DNA from: Campylobacter sp. UBA1713
GTDB lineage: Bacteria > Campylobacterota > Campylobacteria > Campylobacterales > Campylobacteraceae
NCBI GenBank assembly: GCA_002317305.1
Contig: DCIZ01000160.1
Span: 2,737 to 8,968 of the forward strand
Length of the DNA stretch: 6,232 bases
Reading direction: 5' to 3'
Shown here: piece by piece, positions 1-6,206 of the stretch
Position numbering within the stretch: the stretch's first letter is position 1
How the letters are laid out: the number at the start of each line of letters is the position of its first letter
The notes under the pieces: generated by a model
Databases searched by the model: none
Told to the model about the DNA's origin: nothing
The model's input: only the letters and a program-made list of their open reading frames with translations
Made by a program: the position numbers and the translations under genes

Positions 1-71
1 AAAAAGCGCAAAAACAAACGCAAAAACGAGCCACTCAAATTTAGTTAAGTAGTTTTTAGAGATGCCCTTAA
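1..71 (-). repeat. Left copy of ~71-bp inverted repeat (IR-L)
   Basis: This stretch matches the reverse complement of 6056-6126 over the same length, roughly 80% identical by eye. The best parts are GAGCCACTCAAAT (28-40) and TTTTTAGAGATG followed by CCCTTAA (53-71). The 20-bp core GTTTTTAGAGATGCCCTTAA (52-71) is also the exact reverse complement of 6150-6169. The repeat may continue to the left of the window. The arrangement resembles terminal repeats of an insertion sequence or a MITE-like dispersed element. No transposase is visible and I do not recognise the family. Confidence 0.7.
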
Positions 72-209
72 GATATAAAAATATTTCACGAAGTATAGCA
101 AAAAAAAAAACGAAAAGTAAATGAGCGTGAATTTTGTGAAATTTAAATTTTTAATGAAAATTAAGGAGAGAGGTAGGTACTTACTGAAAAAAGCCGCAGA
201 AGCATTGCA

Positions 210-260
210 CAGGGTTATTGTGTTAATCAAAGAGCTATTTCTTGACTAACACGTAACCTG
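210..260. repeat. Strong imperfect hairpin
   Basis: The arms CAGG-TTA-GTGTTA-TCAA-GA (210-233) and TCTTGACTAACACGTAACCTG (240-260) pair over about 20 base pairs. There are single-base bulges, one G-T wobble and one mismatch, around a 6-nt loop GCTATT. The segment TGTGTTAAT (219-227) also has a perfect 9-nt alternative partner ATTAACACA at 268-276, so two mutually exclusive foldings are possible. No T-run follows on either strand, which argues against a simple intrinsic terminator. Its role is unknown; a protein-binding palindrome or a small structured RNA are possible. Confidence 0.55.
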
Positions 261-286
261 ACTGATTATTAACACACAAAAATTGT

Positions 287-355
287 AGCGAAGCCGTGCT
301 TAAAAAAAACTTTATCGTGCTAATTTTACAAACTCTGGGCGTGTGCGGCTTCGCT
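287..355 (-). repeat. Spaced 10-bp inverted repeat, possible weak terminator
   Basis: AGCGAAGCCG (287-296) and CGGCTTCGCT (346-355) are perfect complements separated by 49 nt. Read in the direction of the operon (minus strand), the second arm is followed by ACAATTTTTG, a short T-rich tail, so a long-loop terminator for the pgl end of the operon is conceivable. The large loop makes this weak. Confidence 0.3.
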
Positions 356-377
356 CAAGTTTTTCTCAAAATATAGC

Positions 378-459
378 TTGCAAAAATTCGCTTTTTCTTG
401 AATTTGACTTTTCCCCTCAAACGGAATTTGTGAAAATTCGTTTTTGTCTCAAATTTAAC
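378..459. repeat. Two imperfect direct repeats, ~50-nt period
   Basis: The segments at 378-407 and 428-459 share TTG, then AAAATTCG, then TTTTT, then a CAAATTTAAC-like end, with about 25 of 32 positions matching by eye. Only two copies are seen and they have drifted, so this is probably a relic of a local duplication in AT-rich sequence. Confidence 0.3.
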
Positions 460-480
460 GATTCTAGAGAATTACAGAAT
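459..480 (-). terminator. Small hairpin downstream of pgl (candidate, weak)
   Basis: GATTCT and AGAATC form a 6-bp stem with a 10-nt loop, 45 nt past the pgl stop codon. No uridine tract follows on the operon strand, so it does not meet the usual intrinsic-terminator pattern. It is listed only as the structure nearest to the operon end. Confidence 0.15.
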
Positions 481-498
481 CCGCACTCTGCACGCACT

Positions 499-522
499 CC
501 GTTTTCCGTTTTCCGTTTTCCG
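499..522. repeat. 7-nt tandem repeat (CCGTTTT x3)
   Basis: Three perfect copies of CCGTTTT plus a partial fourth end 4 nt before the complement of the pgl stop codon. The tract is outside the coding sequence, so changes in copy number would not shift the pgl frame. It could affect only the 3' untranslated end. Confidence 0.6.
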
Positions 523-525
523 CAT

Positions 526-1131
526 TTAGCTAACAAAAACCTTCGCGCGCTCCAAAACATAGCTCACAGGCAGCCTCTTTTCCACACAAGTCTCAAGCAA
601 ACCAGCCTTTACTTCGTCTATTAGCAAAAAAACCGACTCGCTTTGCAAAATGGCACTCATGCTCATAGAAATTCGCTCAAAAGGCGCCGTCTTTGGACGC
701 GTTAGCACCATCTTTTGCTTTGTCGTCAGCGCAAATTCTAGCTCATCGCAACAGGGAAATATAGACGCCGTGTGCCCATCTAGCCCCATTCCTAGCACCA
801 CCACATCAGGCTGCAAAAAAACTTCATTTGCAAACGCCTCCACGCGCCCTAAATTCAAAATAGACAAAAAACGCGCACGCGGCAAATTTGCCTTTACAAA
901 AGTGGTGTTACTCCCCGCCTCGCCCTCACTCACCACACGCTCATCTACTAGCTCCACCACCACGCGCTCCCACGCCACGCTTAACGCATCTAGCTCACGA
1001 AAAAAAGGCAACGGACTCTTGCCTCCGCTCACCGCCAAAACCGCACTTCCCTTTTTACGCACCACGCGTGCTAGCTCCTCGCTCACCGCACTCGCCGCCT
1101 TTTTAAAACCTACATCTTTTACTAAATTCAT
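526..1131 (-). CDS. pgl: 6-phosphogluconolactonase
   Basis: Cytosolic enzyme that hydrolyses 6-phosphogluconolactone, the Zwf product, to 6-phosphogluconate, the Edd substrate. It belongs to the DevB/SOL type with a NagB-like fold. Visible family motifs are VSGGKSP (34-40, phosphate loop), VDER (62-65), the SN of the conserved 'SN' segment (74-75), GMGLDGHTASIFP (114-126, with the catalytic-type DGH), and PFERISMSM (150-158) followed by a helix containing LIDEVKAGLL. At 201 residues it is slightly shorter than many homologues (about 220-240), with a brief C-terminal end, but no core motif is missing. I chose the ATG at 1131 because it overlaps the eda stop in an ATGA, has GAGAG-like bases 9-13 nt upstream, and puts residue 1 where the family begins. 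The open frame extends upstream to 1203, but that part would be read inside eda and lacks family similarity. Last gene of the operon, probably translationally coupled to eda. Confidence 0.92.
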   Translation of the reverse strand: MNLVKDVGFKKAASAVSEELARVVRKKGSAVLAVSGGKSPLPFFRELDALSVAWERVVVELVDERVVSEGEAGSNTTFVKANLPRARFLSILNLGRVEAFANEVFLQPDVVVLGMGLDGHTASIFPCCDELEFALTTKQKMVLTRPKTAPFERISMSMSAILQSESVFLLIDEVKAGLLETCVEKRLPVSYVLERAKVFVS

Positions 1132-1718
1132 AGCTTCGTGCTCTCTTTTGCGCGCTCTTCGACCAAAGCTAGCTCGCTTGTGATCCAGCTTCCGCCCACA
1201 CAAATGACGTTTGGCAAATTTAAAAACTCACGCGCATTTGCTGTGCTCACGCCACCAGTCGGACAAAATTTGACTCCCTCAAAAACGCTCGCAAAGGCTT
1301 TTAGTAAAGCCACGCCACCAACCGCTACAGCAGGAAAAAGCTTTAGCGTATCTAGCCCGTGTTCCAAAGCCATCAAAACCTCGCTCGCACTCGCCACGCC
1401 GGGCACAAAAGGCACTGGCGAATTTAGCCGTAAAAGCTCGCCGTTTAGCCCCGGACTAATGACAAATTTAGCCCCACGCTCACACGCTACTTCAAACTGC
1501 CTAGCGTTTAGCACCGTGCCCACACCTACGCACATGTGCGGAAAAGCGGCACAAATTTCTTTGACCGCCTCCAAAGCACACGGCGTTCTTAGCGTTATCT
1601 CCATCGCATTTACGCCACCTTTTAGCAAACTTTCAGCCATTTTTAAGCCATTTTCTACGCTGTCCACTACCACGACTGGCATGACTTTGTTTTGACCTAA
1701 AATCTCTCTTGCGTTCAT
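1128..1718 (-). CDS. eda: KDPG aldolase (2-dehydro-3-deoxy-phosphogluconate aldolase)
   Basis: Class I aldolase that splits 2-keto-3-deoxy-6-phosphogluconate into pyruvate and glyceraldehyde-3-phosphate, the last Entner-Doudoroff step; cytosolic and trimeric in the family. The 196-residue TIM barrel is full length for KDPG aldolases. Recognisable elements are MPVVVV (13-18), MEITLRTP (39-46, with the catalytic Glu40 and substrate-binding Arg44), VGVGTV (64-69), FVISPGL (85-91), PFVPGVAS (103-110), and LKLFPA (125-130), whose Lys126 is the Schiff-base lysine. CPTGGVS and VGGSW near the C-terminus form the phosphate site. The ATG at 1718 has AAGGAG 5 nt upstream, an ideal ribosome binding site. 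It follows edd by 50 nt and overlaps pgl by 4 nt. Some relatives also act on 4-hydroxy-2-oxoglutarate, but the edd/zwf/pgl context supports the KDPG role. Confidence 0.95.
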   Translation of the reverse strand: MNAREILGQNKVMPVVVVDSVENGLKMAESLLKGGVNAMEITLRTPCALEAVKEICAAFPHMCVGVGTVLNARQFEVACERGAKFVISPGLNGELLRLNSPVPFVPGVASASEVLMALEHGLDTLKLFPAVAVGGVALLKAFASVFEGVKFCPTGGVSTANAREFLNLPNVICVGGSWITSELALVEERAKESTKL

Positions 1719-1768
1719 TTTTTCTCCTTAAATTTAAATTAACTACTCGCCCGCAAATTTAGCGATTT

Positions 1769-3520
1769 TTAAAGCTCTCCAAAGATGGTCGCACCCTCAG
1801 TCGCCGCGCTAACCGCGTCTCTAAACGCCCCAAAAAGCTCCCGCCCAAAGTCCAAATTTGCCTCACGCGCTTTTACCGCCACTTCTCGCTCCTCAAAACC
1901 ATCGCTTAAAACATTTAGCACGCCGCGCGCCGCGTCTATCTCCACCACATCGCCGTCTCTTATTTTGGCTATGTTTCCGCCACTTGCCGCCTCTGGACTG
2001 ACGTGAATGGCACTTAGCACCTTGCCACTCGCACCGCTTAGCCTGCCGTCTGTCAAAAGCGCCACCTTGTGCCCTTCGTTTTGCAAAGCCCCCAAAGGCG
2101 TTATGAGCTTGTGAAGTTCTGGCATGCCGCACGCTTTTGGTCCGCAAAACGCCACCACCGCTACAAAATCCTCGCGAAGTTTGCCCGCTTTAAACGCCGC
2201 AAAAAATTCGTCTTGGCTGGTAAAAACACGCGCTGGCGCTTTTATGTAACGCTCTTTTACCGCTGAAATTTTCACAAAACTCTCGCCCACATTTCCGCGC
2301 AAAAGCCGCAAACCGCCCTCATCGTCAAAGTGCCCTATGATGCTCGCGTCTTTGCTCGCCACGCTAGCCTCACGCCAGCTTAAATTTGCCCCGTCCAAAA
2401 ATGGCTCTTTTTGTAGCTCTTTTACCGTGCTTTTGCCGTAAAAATTTAGCGCGTCCTCAAAAAGCAAACCACGCTCTGTCAGCTCGCTAGCCACCACGGA
2501 GATTCCGCCCGCTTCCACAAAGCCGTTTATGTCCGCTTCGCCATTTGGGTAGATGCGAGCTAGCAGTGGCGTAATGCGACTAACTTTGTCAAAATCTTCC
2601 CAAGTCAAATTTAACCCCGCCATCTTTGCTATGGCGACTAAGTGCAAAGTCTCGTTTGTCGAGCCGCCCGTAGCACAGAGAAAAGCAACGGCGTTTAGGA
2701 GGCTTTTTTCATTTACCACTTCATAAAGCGGCAAACACTCTCCGCTAGAAAGCACTTCGCCGCTTTTTTCTACTAGCTTTTCACGCAAAACGCTTGACGG
2801 ATGCAAAAAAGCTGAATTTGGTAGCACGAGACCGAGCGCTTCGAGGATCATTTGGTTTGAGTTTGCCGTGCCGTAAAATGTGCAAATGCCACTTTCGTGG
2901 TAGCAGCCAAGCTCCGTTTGCAAAAGGGCTTCTTTTGTGATCTTGCCTGTGGCGTAGTCTTCTCGTGCTTTGCTTTTGGCTTTGTTGCTTACGCCGCTGC
3001 TCATAGCACCTGCTGGCACAAAACACGCCGGCAAGTAGCCAAAACGCAAAGCGCCCATCAAAAGACCAGGTGCTATTTTGTCGCAACTTCCTAGCAAAAA
3101 CGCGCCGTCAAAGACGCCGTGGCTAAGCGCGACTGCGGTGCTTTGGGCGATGAGGTCGCGTGAAAAGAGACTTAGCTCCATAGCGCTAGTTCCTTGCGTG
3201 ATGCCATCACACATAGCGACTGCGCTGCCTGCGACTTGTGCGTTTGCGCCGTTTTTCATGACGGCACGTTTTAGTAGTGCGTTGTAGCTAAAAAATGGCT
3301 TGTGCGCTGAAAGCATGTCGCTGTATGTGGTAACGATGGCAAAATTTGCCTTTTTGCCTGTGGCGAGTGCTACTTTGTCTCTTTCGTCTGCAAAGCTGTG
3401 GGCGAGGTTGGCACAACCAAAATTTTCGCGTTTTCTTTGGCTTTGGCATCTCATGGACTCTATGTAGCGTGCCCTACTCTCACGGCTTCTTTGTTGTAAA
3501 TTTTGTAAAATGTTTTTCAA
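1769..3520 (-). CDS. edd: 6-phosphogluconate dehydratase
   Basis: Dehydrates 6-phosphogluconate to KDPG, the defining Entner-Doudoroff step, using a [4Fe-4S] cluster. It belongs to the IlvD/Edd family and is cytosolic; cluster enzymes of this family are typically oxygen-sensitive. At 583 residues it is near the usual ~600. Edd-type rather than dihydroxy-acid-dehydratase signatures are present: RSRESRARY (11-19), CANLAHSFA (36-44), ACDGITQG-like MCDGITQG (103-110), GSCDKIAPGLL (144-154), ICTFYGTANSNQM (212-224), ATGGSTN (283-289), GPKACGMPELHK (460-471) and TDGRLSGASGK (490-500). Cys146 and Cys213 correspond to the E. coli cluster ligands Cys154 and Cys221 (numbers recalled, not checked). The start is TTG at 3520, supported by AAGGA 6 nt upstream and by family similarity beginning around residue 11; the next ATG (residue 23) would remove part of that. 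Lies 50 nt after zwf and 50 nt before eda. Confidence 0.95.
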   Translation of the reverse strand: MKNILQNLQQRSRESRARYIESMRCQSQRKRENFGCANLAHSFADERDKVALATGKKANFAIVTTYSDMLSAHKPFFSYNALLKRAVMKNGANAQVAGSAVAMCDGITQGTSAMELSLFSRDLIAQSTAVALSHGVFDGAFLLGSCDKIAPGLLMGALRFGYLPACFVPAGAMSSGVSNKAKSKAREDYATGKITKEALLQTELGCYHESGICTFYGTANSNQMILEALGLVLPNSAFLHPSSVLREKLVEKSGEVLSSGECLPLYEVVNEKSLLNAVAFLCATGGSTNETLHLVAIAKMAGLNLTWEDFDKVSRITPLLARIYPNGEADINGFVEAGGISVVASELTERGLLFEDALNFYGKSTVKELQKEPFLDGANLSWREASVASKDASIIGHFDDEGGLRLLRGNVGESFVKISAVKERYIKAPARVFTSQDEFFAAFKAGKLREDFVAVVAFCGPKACGMPELHKLITPLGALQNEGHKVALLTDGRLSGASGKVLSAIHVSPEAASGGNIAKIRDGDVVEIDAARGVLNVLSDGFEEREVAVKAREANLDFGRELFGAFRDAVSAATEGATIFGEL

Positions 3521-3525
3521 ATTTT

Positions 3526-3532
3526 GTCCTTT
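3526..3532 (-). promoter_or_regulatory. Ribosome binding site that fixes the TTG start of edd
   Basis: Read on the minus strand, AAAGGAC ends just upstream of TTG, with 6 nt between AAGGA and the start codon. No ATG is suitably placed, so this site decides the start. The weaker codon may lower Edd output relative to its ATG-starting neighbours. Confidence 0.7.
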
Positions 3533-3570
3533 TTTAAATTTGGTTTTTTAGAGTGTATAAATTTGTAAAT

Positions 3571-4968
3571 TTAGTCGTTATTCCAGCTGTTGCCGTCTCG
3601 TCTGACAAGCTTTTTTGTGTGGTTTGGTCCCCAGCTACCCGGCAAGTATGTGTAGACAGGCACTTTGTAGGCACGCATCGACTCTATGACAGGCGTTAGC
3701 CATGTCCACGCCACTTCTAGCTCATTTCGGTGGTTAAATTTAGCTGGGTTGCCGTCTATGGCGTCTAGTAGCAAACACTCGTAAGCGTCTATGCTGCCGT
3801 ATTTGTCCGCTAGGTCTAGCAAAAGTGCTTTTTCTTCGATGCGGTTTTTGTTGCGTGTGTAGGCGCTTAGGCAGATGTCGTTTTTTGGTTGTAAATTTAT
3901 GACAAGCTGGTTTGCGCCGCTTGCGTTTTTCTCTATGTTTTTAAAATTTACCACCACGCGTGCCACTTTGCTAGCTAGCCTTTTGCCTGTTCGAAGATAA
4001 AACGGCACGCCCTCCCAACGAGGCAAATTTATCTGCGCTCGCATCGCCACAAAAGTCTCCGTTCGGCTGTCGCTCGGCACATTTGGCTCGTCTAGGTAAG
4101 CTGCCACGCCGTCTGTGTTTGTGTATTGACCTAAGATGATAGTTTCGCCGATGCGTTCTATCTCGATGGGTTTTAAATTTGCCAGAATTTCTAGCTTTTT
4201 TGTCCGCATCTCTTCGCCTTGAAGCGACTGCGGAATCTCCATGGCGACCATGCACAAAATTTGCAAAATGTGGTTTTGTAGCATGTCTCTTAATGCTCCT
4301 GTAGCATCGTAAAACTCGCCACGTCCCTCCACGCCGAGCGTTTCAGCGATGGTTATCTCGATGCTTTGAATGAATTCTTTGTTCCACAAAAATTCGAAAA
4401 TGGGGTTTTCGAGGCGAAGGTTTAGGATGTTCATAACGCTCTGTTTGCCTAAGTAATGGTCGATTCTGTAAATTTGCTCTTCGCTAAAATGCTTGCCTAT
4501 CTCTTCGTGAATTTTCTGGCAGCTAGCTAGGTCAGTTCCGAGTGGCTTTTCTAGCACGATGCGAAAATCTTTGCCATTTAGTCCCACTTTTGCGAGGTTT
4601 GCGCACGCTTTGGCAAAAAATTCTGGCGCGACAGAGAGGTAGATGACGCTTTGGGCGTCTTTTGCTAGCATGGGCGCGATCTTTTTAAAGTCGTCTGGCT
4701 TTAAGATGTTTATGCTCGTGTAGTCGATGTTTTGCAAAAACTCCGCCCAAATTTGCTCTTTTACGTTTTTTATGTGAATTTTTGACTTTTGGTTTAGTAG
4801 TGTCAAAAACTCTTCGCGTGAAATTTCTTGCCGTCCGAGTGCGACTATCTTGCCCTCTTTGTGTGTAAGCCCGTCGCTAAATGCGGCAAAAAGCGAGGGA
4901 ATGAGCTTTCGCATGGCAAGGTCGCCTGTGGCGCCAAACAAAATAAAGTTGAATTTTTTTAGTATCAT
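3571..4968 (-). CDS. zwf: Glucose-6-phosphate 1-dehydrogenase
   Basis: Oxidises glucose-6-phosphate to 6-phosphoglucono-1,5-lactone with NAD(P)+, the entry step of the Entner-Doudoroff route and of the oxidative pentose phosphate route; cytosolic. The N-terminal Rossmann domain shows FGATGDLAMRKL (11-22), the nucleotide loop. VLEKPLGTDL (138-147) is the conserved domain-linking segment. RIDHYLGK (168-175) is the substrate-binding signature, with Asp170/His171, and RDMLQNHILQ (227-236) carries the general-base His233. VPFYLRTGKRL (321-331) is the conserved C-terminal-domain segment. At 465 residues it is slightly below the usual ~480-500 but complete. The ATG at 4968 has AAGGAG 5 nt upstream. 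It heads the intact operon, 50 nt before edd, and starts only 15 nt after the broken gene at 4984-5508. Its GC content looks lower than that of edd, eda and pgl. No 6-phosphogluconate dehydrogenase gene is adjacent, consistent with an Entner-Doudoroff role. Confidence 0.96.
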   Translation of the reverse strand: MILKKFNFILFGATGDLAMRKLIPSLFAAFSDGLTHKEGKIVALGRQEISREEFLTLLNQKSKIHIKNVKEQIWAEFLQNIDYTSINILKPDDFKKIAPMLAKDAQSVIYLSVAPEFFAKACANLAKVGLNGKDFRIVLEKPLGTDLASCQKIHEEIGKHFSEEQIYRIDHYLGKQSVMNILNLRLENPIFEFLWNKEFIQSIEITIAETLGVEGRGEFYDATGALRDMLQNHILQILCMVAMEIPQSLQGEEMRTKKLEILANLKPIEIERIGETIILGQYTNTDGVAAYLDEPNVPSDSRTETFVAMRAQINLPRWEGVPFYLRTGKRLASKVARVVVNFKNIEKNASGANQLVINLQPKNDICLSAYTRNKNRIEEKALLLDLADKYGSIDAYECLLLDAIDGNPAKFNHRNELEVAWTWLTPVIESMRAYKVPVYTYLPGSWGPNHTKKLVRRDGNSWNND

Positions 4969-4983
4969 GGTGTCTCCTTGTGT

Positions 4984-5508
4984 TTAATTTTCGTTTTCGT
5001 AAAATTCTCTAACTTTTGGGTTTTTAAACGCCATTTGCATCGCTTCGCCTGTCGTTTTGTTTTTAAGATTCCTGTCAGAATAAAATGATATAATGACAAA
5101 ATCAGAGGGGGATAGTGGCGGGATGAGACCCTCCCCTTTGTTTTTGTCTACTGCTACTCTAAAACGCACGCCTACTTCATTTTGCTACTCATACACCTTT
5201 CCGCCTCGCCCATCGTCAAAAGGAATTTTAAACACTCTCAAATACTCCCTTAAAGCATGACCTAAATTTAAAAGCTCCTCTAGTTTTATCTCGCCCTCTT
5301 TGCCCTCGCCCAGATGAATTTTTATGTGTTTTGCACCGATGCCTTTATCACGCCTAACGTTGTGGTATCCTTTCACATACATCACAACTTCTCGTATTGT
5401 GGCGTTTTCAACCGCTCGTATATCTTTTTCAAATTCCAAATTTAGCGAAGTTGCATTTTTCTCGTTAAATGTTACGTTGTAAATTCCTCTTTTTTCTCTT
5501 TTGTTCAT
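4984..5508 (-). pseudogene. Broken small phage/mobile-element-like gene (in-frame amber stop)
   Basis: A minus-strand frame runs from ATG 5508 (GGAGA 6-10 nt upstream) to TAA 4984, but an amber codon TAG at 5187-5185 splits it. The first 107 codons and the sequence after the stop are in the same frame and read as one protein: ...GRGGKVYE-stop-QNEVGVRFRVAVDKN... Restoring one base would give about 174 residues; TGG (Trp) to TAG is the simplest change. Notable segments are RRDKGIGAKHIKIHLGEG (about 53-70), an amphipathic stretch, and, after the stop, SPSDFVIISFYSDRNL. This layout (basic/His motif, then a late hydrophobic strand ending in Ser-Asp-Arg) recalls the barnase/colicin E5/RelE-like nuclease modules of phage and mobile-element proteins. 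That is inferred from general appearance, not from a search. The gene could be truly dead, or this could be a point mutation or sequencing error in an otherwise sound gene. Confidence 0.6.
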
Positions 5509-5531
5509 CTTTTCTCCGTTATTGTCTCTCT

Positions 5532-5989
5532 TTAAGTTTTTTTGGGTAAAATTTCGTCAGTATTTGATGAAATGTTGTTTTCAACCAGTCGCCCGTCAAG
5601 ACTTTGGGCTTGAGTGTAGGAAGTGGGCGTCCCTACCACTGACTGCTGTCTATACACAACTTCTTTTCTTTCTAGTTGCTTTAGCTTTTTTACGTTTTTC
5701 TCATTTACGTGAAAAATTTTCGCACTCTCGCCGTCCTCTCTTATGCCGACCTCGCCCATCTTCTCTTCGTTTAGCTTTTTGCCTGCTATGTAGTCTTTTT
5801 AGCTCATTGGCGTAGGGTTTTTTATGATGAGCGTTGCGACCACACGTTTATTAGCTCTGCCACTTGCTCTTTTTTCTCAAACATCTCTGGATGCCGCTCT
5901 TGCAACGTTTTCAAATTTGCAAACGCCTCTTTGTTACTCAGTAACTCTGCGAGCCGCTCACAAAGCGTAAAAATCTCAATGTCATTCAT
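5532..5989 (-). pseudogene. Decayed phage/mobile-element-like gene (frameshift plus stop)
   Basis: ATG 5989, with AAGGA 10 nt upstream, opens a 55-codon frame (MNDIEIFTLCERLAELLSNK...) that ends at TAA 5824-5822. From about 5843 the protein clearly continues in another frame as VVATLIIKNPTPMS, then meets TAA at 5801-5799 and resumes as KDYIAGKKLNEEKMGEVG... to TAA 5532. Removing one GT from GTGTG at about 5845-5841 rejoins the frames; a single base change such as GAA to TAA explains the second stop. The rebuilt product is about 150 residues. It contains HPEMFEKKEQ, a GEVGIREDGESAKIFHVNEKN-like middle split over 5759-5690, a Lys-rich helix, and a polar tail with TPTSYTQAQSLDGRL. The style matches small proteins of Helicobacter/Campylobacter phages, sometimes annotated as barnase/EndoU-like nucleases; I cannot verify that. 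It ends 23 nt before the next broken gene. Confidence 0.6.
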
Positions 5990-6014
5990 CTTTTACTTTT
6001 CCTTATAAAAATTC

Positions 6015-6045
6015 ATATCTTAACGAATCTCGCCTTAAAATACAC
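6015..6045 (-). promoter_or_regulatory. Candidate sigma70-type promoter (weak)
   Basis: On the minus strand, TTTTAAG is followed about 12 nt later by TAAGAT (6022-6017), a fair match to the -10 box and upstream T/A-rich element of Campylobacter promoters, which lack a strong -35. It would start RNA near 6010, just ahead of the ribosome binding site for the broken gene beginning at 5989. It could therefore drive both remnants and the zwf-edd-eda-pgl operon. The call rests only on sequence resemblance. Confidence 0.25.
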
Positions 6046-6055
6046 CTCGAAAAAG

Positions 6056-6126
6056 TTAAGGGACATCTCTAAAAAACATTTATTAGATTTGAGTGGCTCA
6101 CTTTTTAGCCTGTTTCTGTGCTTTTT
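6056..6126 (+). repeat. Right copy of ~71-bp inverted repeat (IR-R)
   Basis: Reverse complement of 1-71 with no net length difference and about 80% identity by eye. The ends nearest the operon are best conserved: TTAAGGG-(A)-CATCTCTAAAAA at 6056-6075, and ATTTGAGTGGCTC at 6087-6099. Together with 1-71 it brackets the four-gene operon and both broken genes. Many of the differences in the outer third are transitions, suggesting an old duplication of one element rather than a recent one. Confidence 0.7.
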
Positions 6127-6149
6127 TGCCTTAAAACTCGTCAAATACG

Positions 6150-6169
6150 TTAAGGGCATCTCTAAAAAC
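6150..6169 (+). repeat. Second right-hand copy of the repeat core
   Basis: TTAAGGGCATCTCTAAAAAC is an exact 20-bp reverse complement of 52-71 and lies 94 nt after the related start of IR-R, in the same orientation. Unlike IR-R it lacks the extra A after GGG, so the core of IR-L matches this copy better than the longer one. The similarity beyond the core is faint (a following CAGTTT...GATTT resembles the sequence after the core in IR-R). Confidence 0.75.
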
Positions 6170-6206
6170 CAGTTTGGCTTGATTTTTTGGAATGTTTTTA
6201 GGAGAT
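6158..6206. repeat. Inverted repeat at right edge
   Basis: ATCTCTAAAAAC (6158-6169) pairs with GTTTTTAGGAGAT (6194-6206) over 12 base pairs with a single-base bulge, around a 24-nt loop. The right arm therefore looks like a degenerate, inverted copy of the repeat core, and TTCTTAA beyond it may echo the TTAAGGG end. The pair may be the two ends of a very short (about 65 bp) MITE-like unit. Confidence 0.45.

Larger units (their letters stand above)
72..525. other. Gene-free AT-rich region downstream of pgl
   Basis: I find no credible gene here. A possible 61-codon minus-strand frame (230-45) starts with TTG, lacks a good ribosome binding site and encodes a low-complexity Phe/Leu/Tyr-rich peptide produced by the AT-rich sequence. 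The stretch does hold secondary-structure signals: a strong hairpin at 210-260, a spaced inverted repeat at 287-355, a degenerate direct repeat at 378-459, and a small hairpin at 459-480. It is the 3' flank of the minus-strand operon, so a transcription stop is expected somewhere here, but none of the structures is a textbook terminator. Confidence 0.6.

Noticed and set aside
45..230. 61-residue minus-strand hydrophobic peptide frame
   Set aside because: TTG start without a good ribosome binding site, and low-complexity Phe/Leu/Tyr composition expected from AT-rich DNA; it also overlaps the repeat at 1-71.
378..459. Possible CRISPR-like direct repeats
   Set aside because: Only two diverged copies, no regular spacer array and no cas genes.
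499..522. 7-nt tandem repeat as a phase-variable switch
   Set aside because: It lies outside the pgl coding region downstream of the stop, so copy-number change could not switch a reading frame or a promoter seen here.
343..1695. Several plus-strand open frames (343-624, 650-1183, 888-1106, 1138-1695)
   Set aside because: They lie opposite pgl and eda, whose motifs are unmistakable, and their products are Ser/Thr/Pro-rich antisense translations with no recognisable domain.
1785..4255. Other overlapping frames across edd and zwf on both strands
   Set aside because: All are shadows of the two well-conserved genes.
5089..5094. Perfect TATAAT on the plus strand
   Set aside because: It lies inside the remnant coding sequence (codons for VIIS), points away from zwf, has no properly spaced -35, and no plus-strand gene follows.
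5501..5815. 104-residue plus-strand frame with hydrophobic stretches
   Set aside because: It is the complement of the two remnant genes, whose minus-strand reading gives coherent protein-like sequence with ribosome binding sites.
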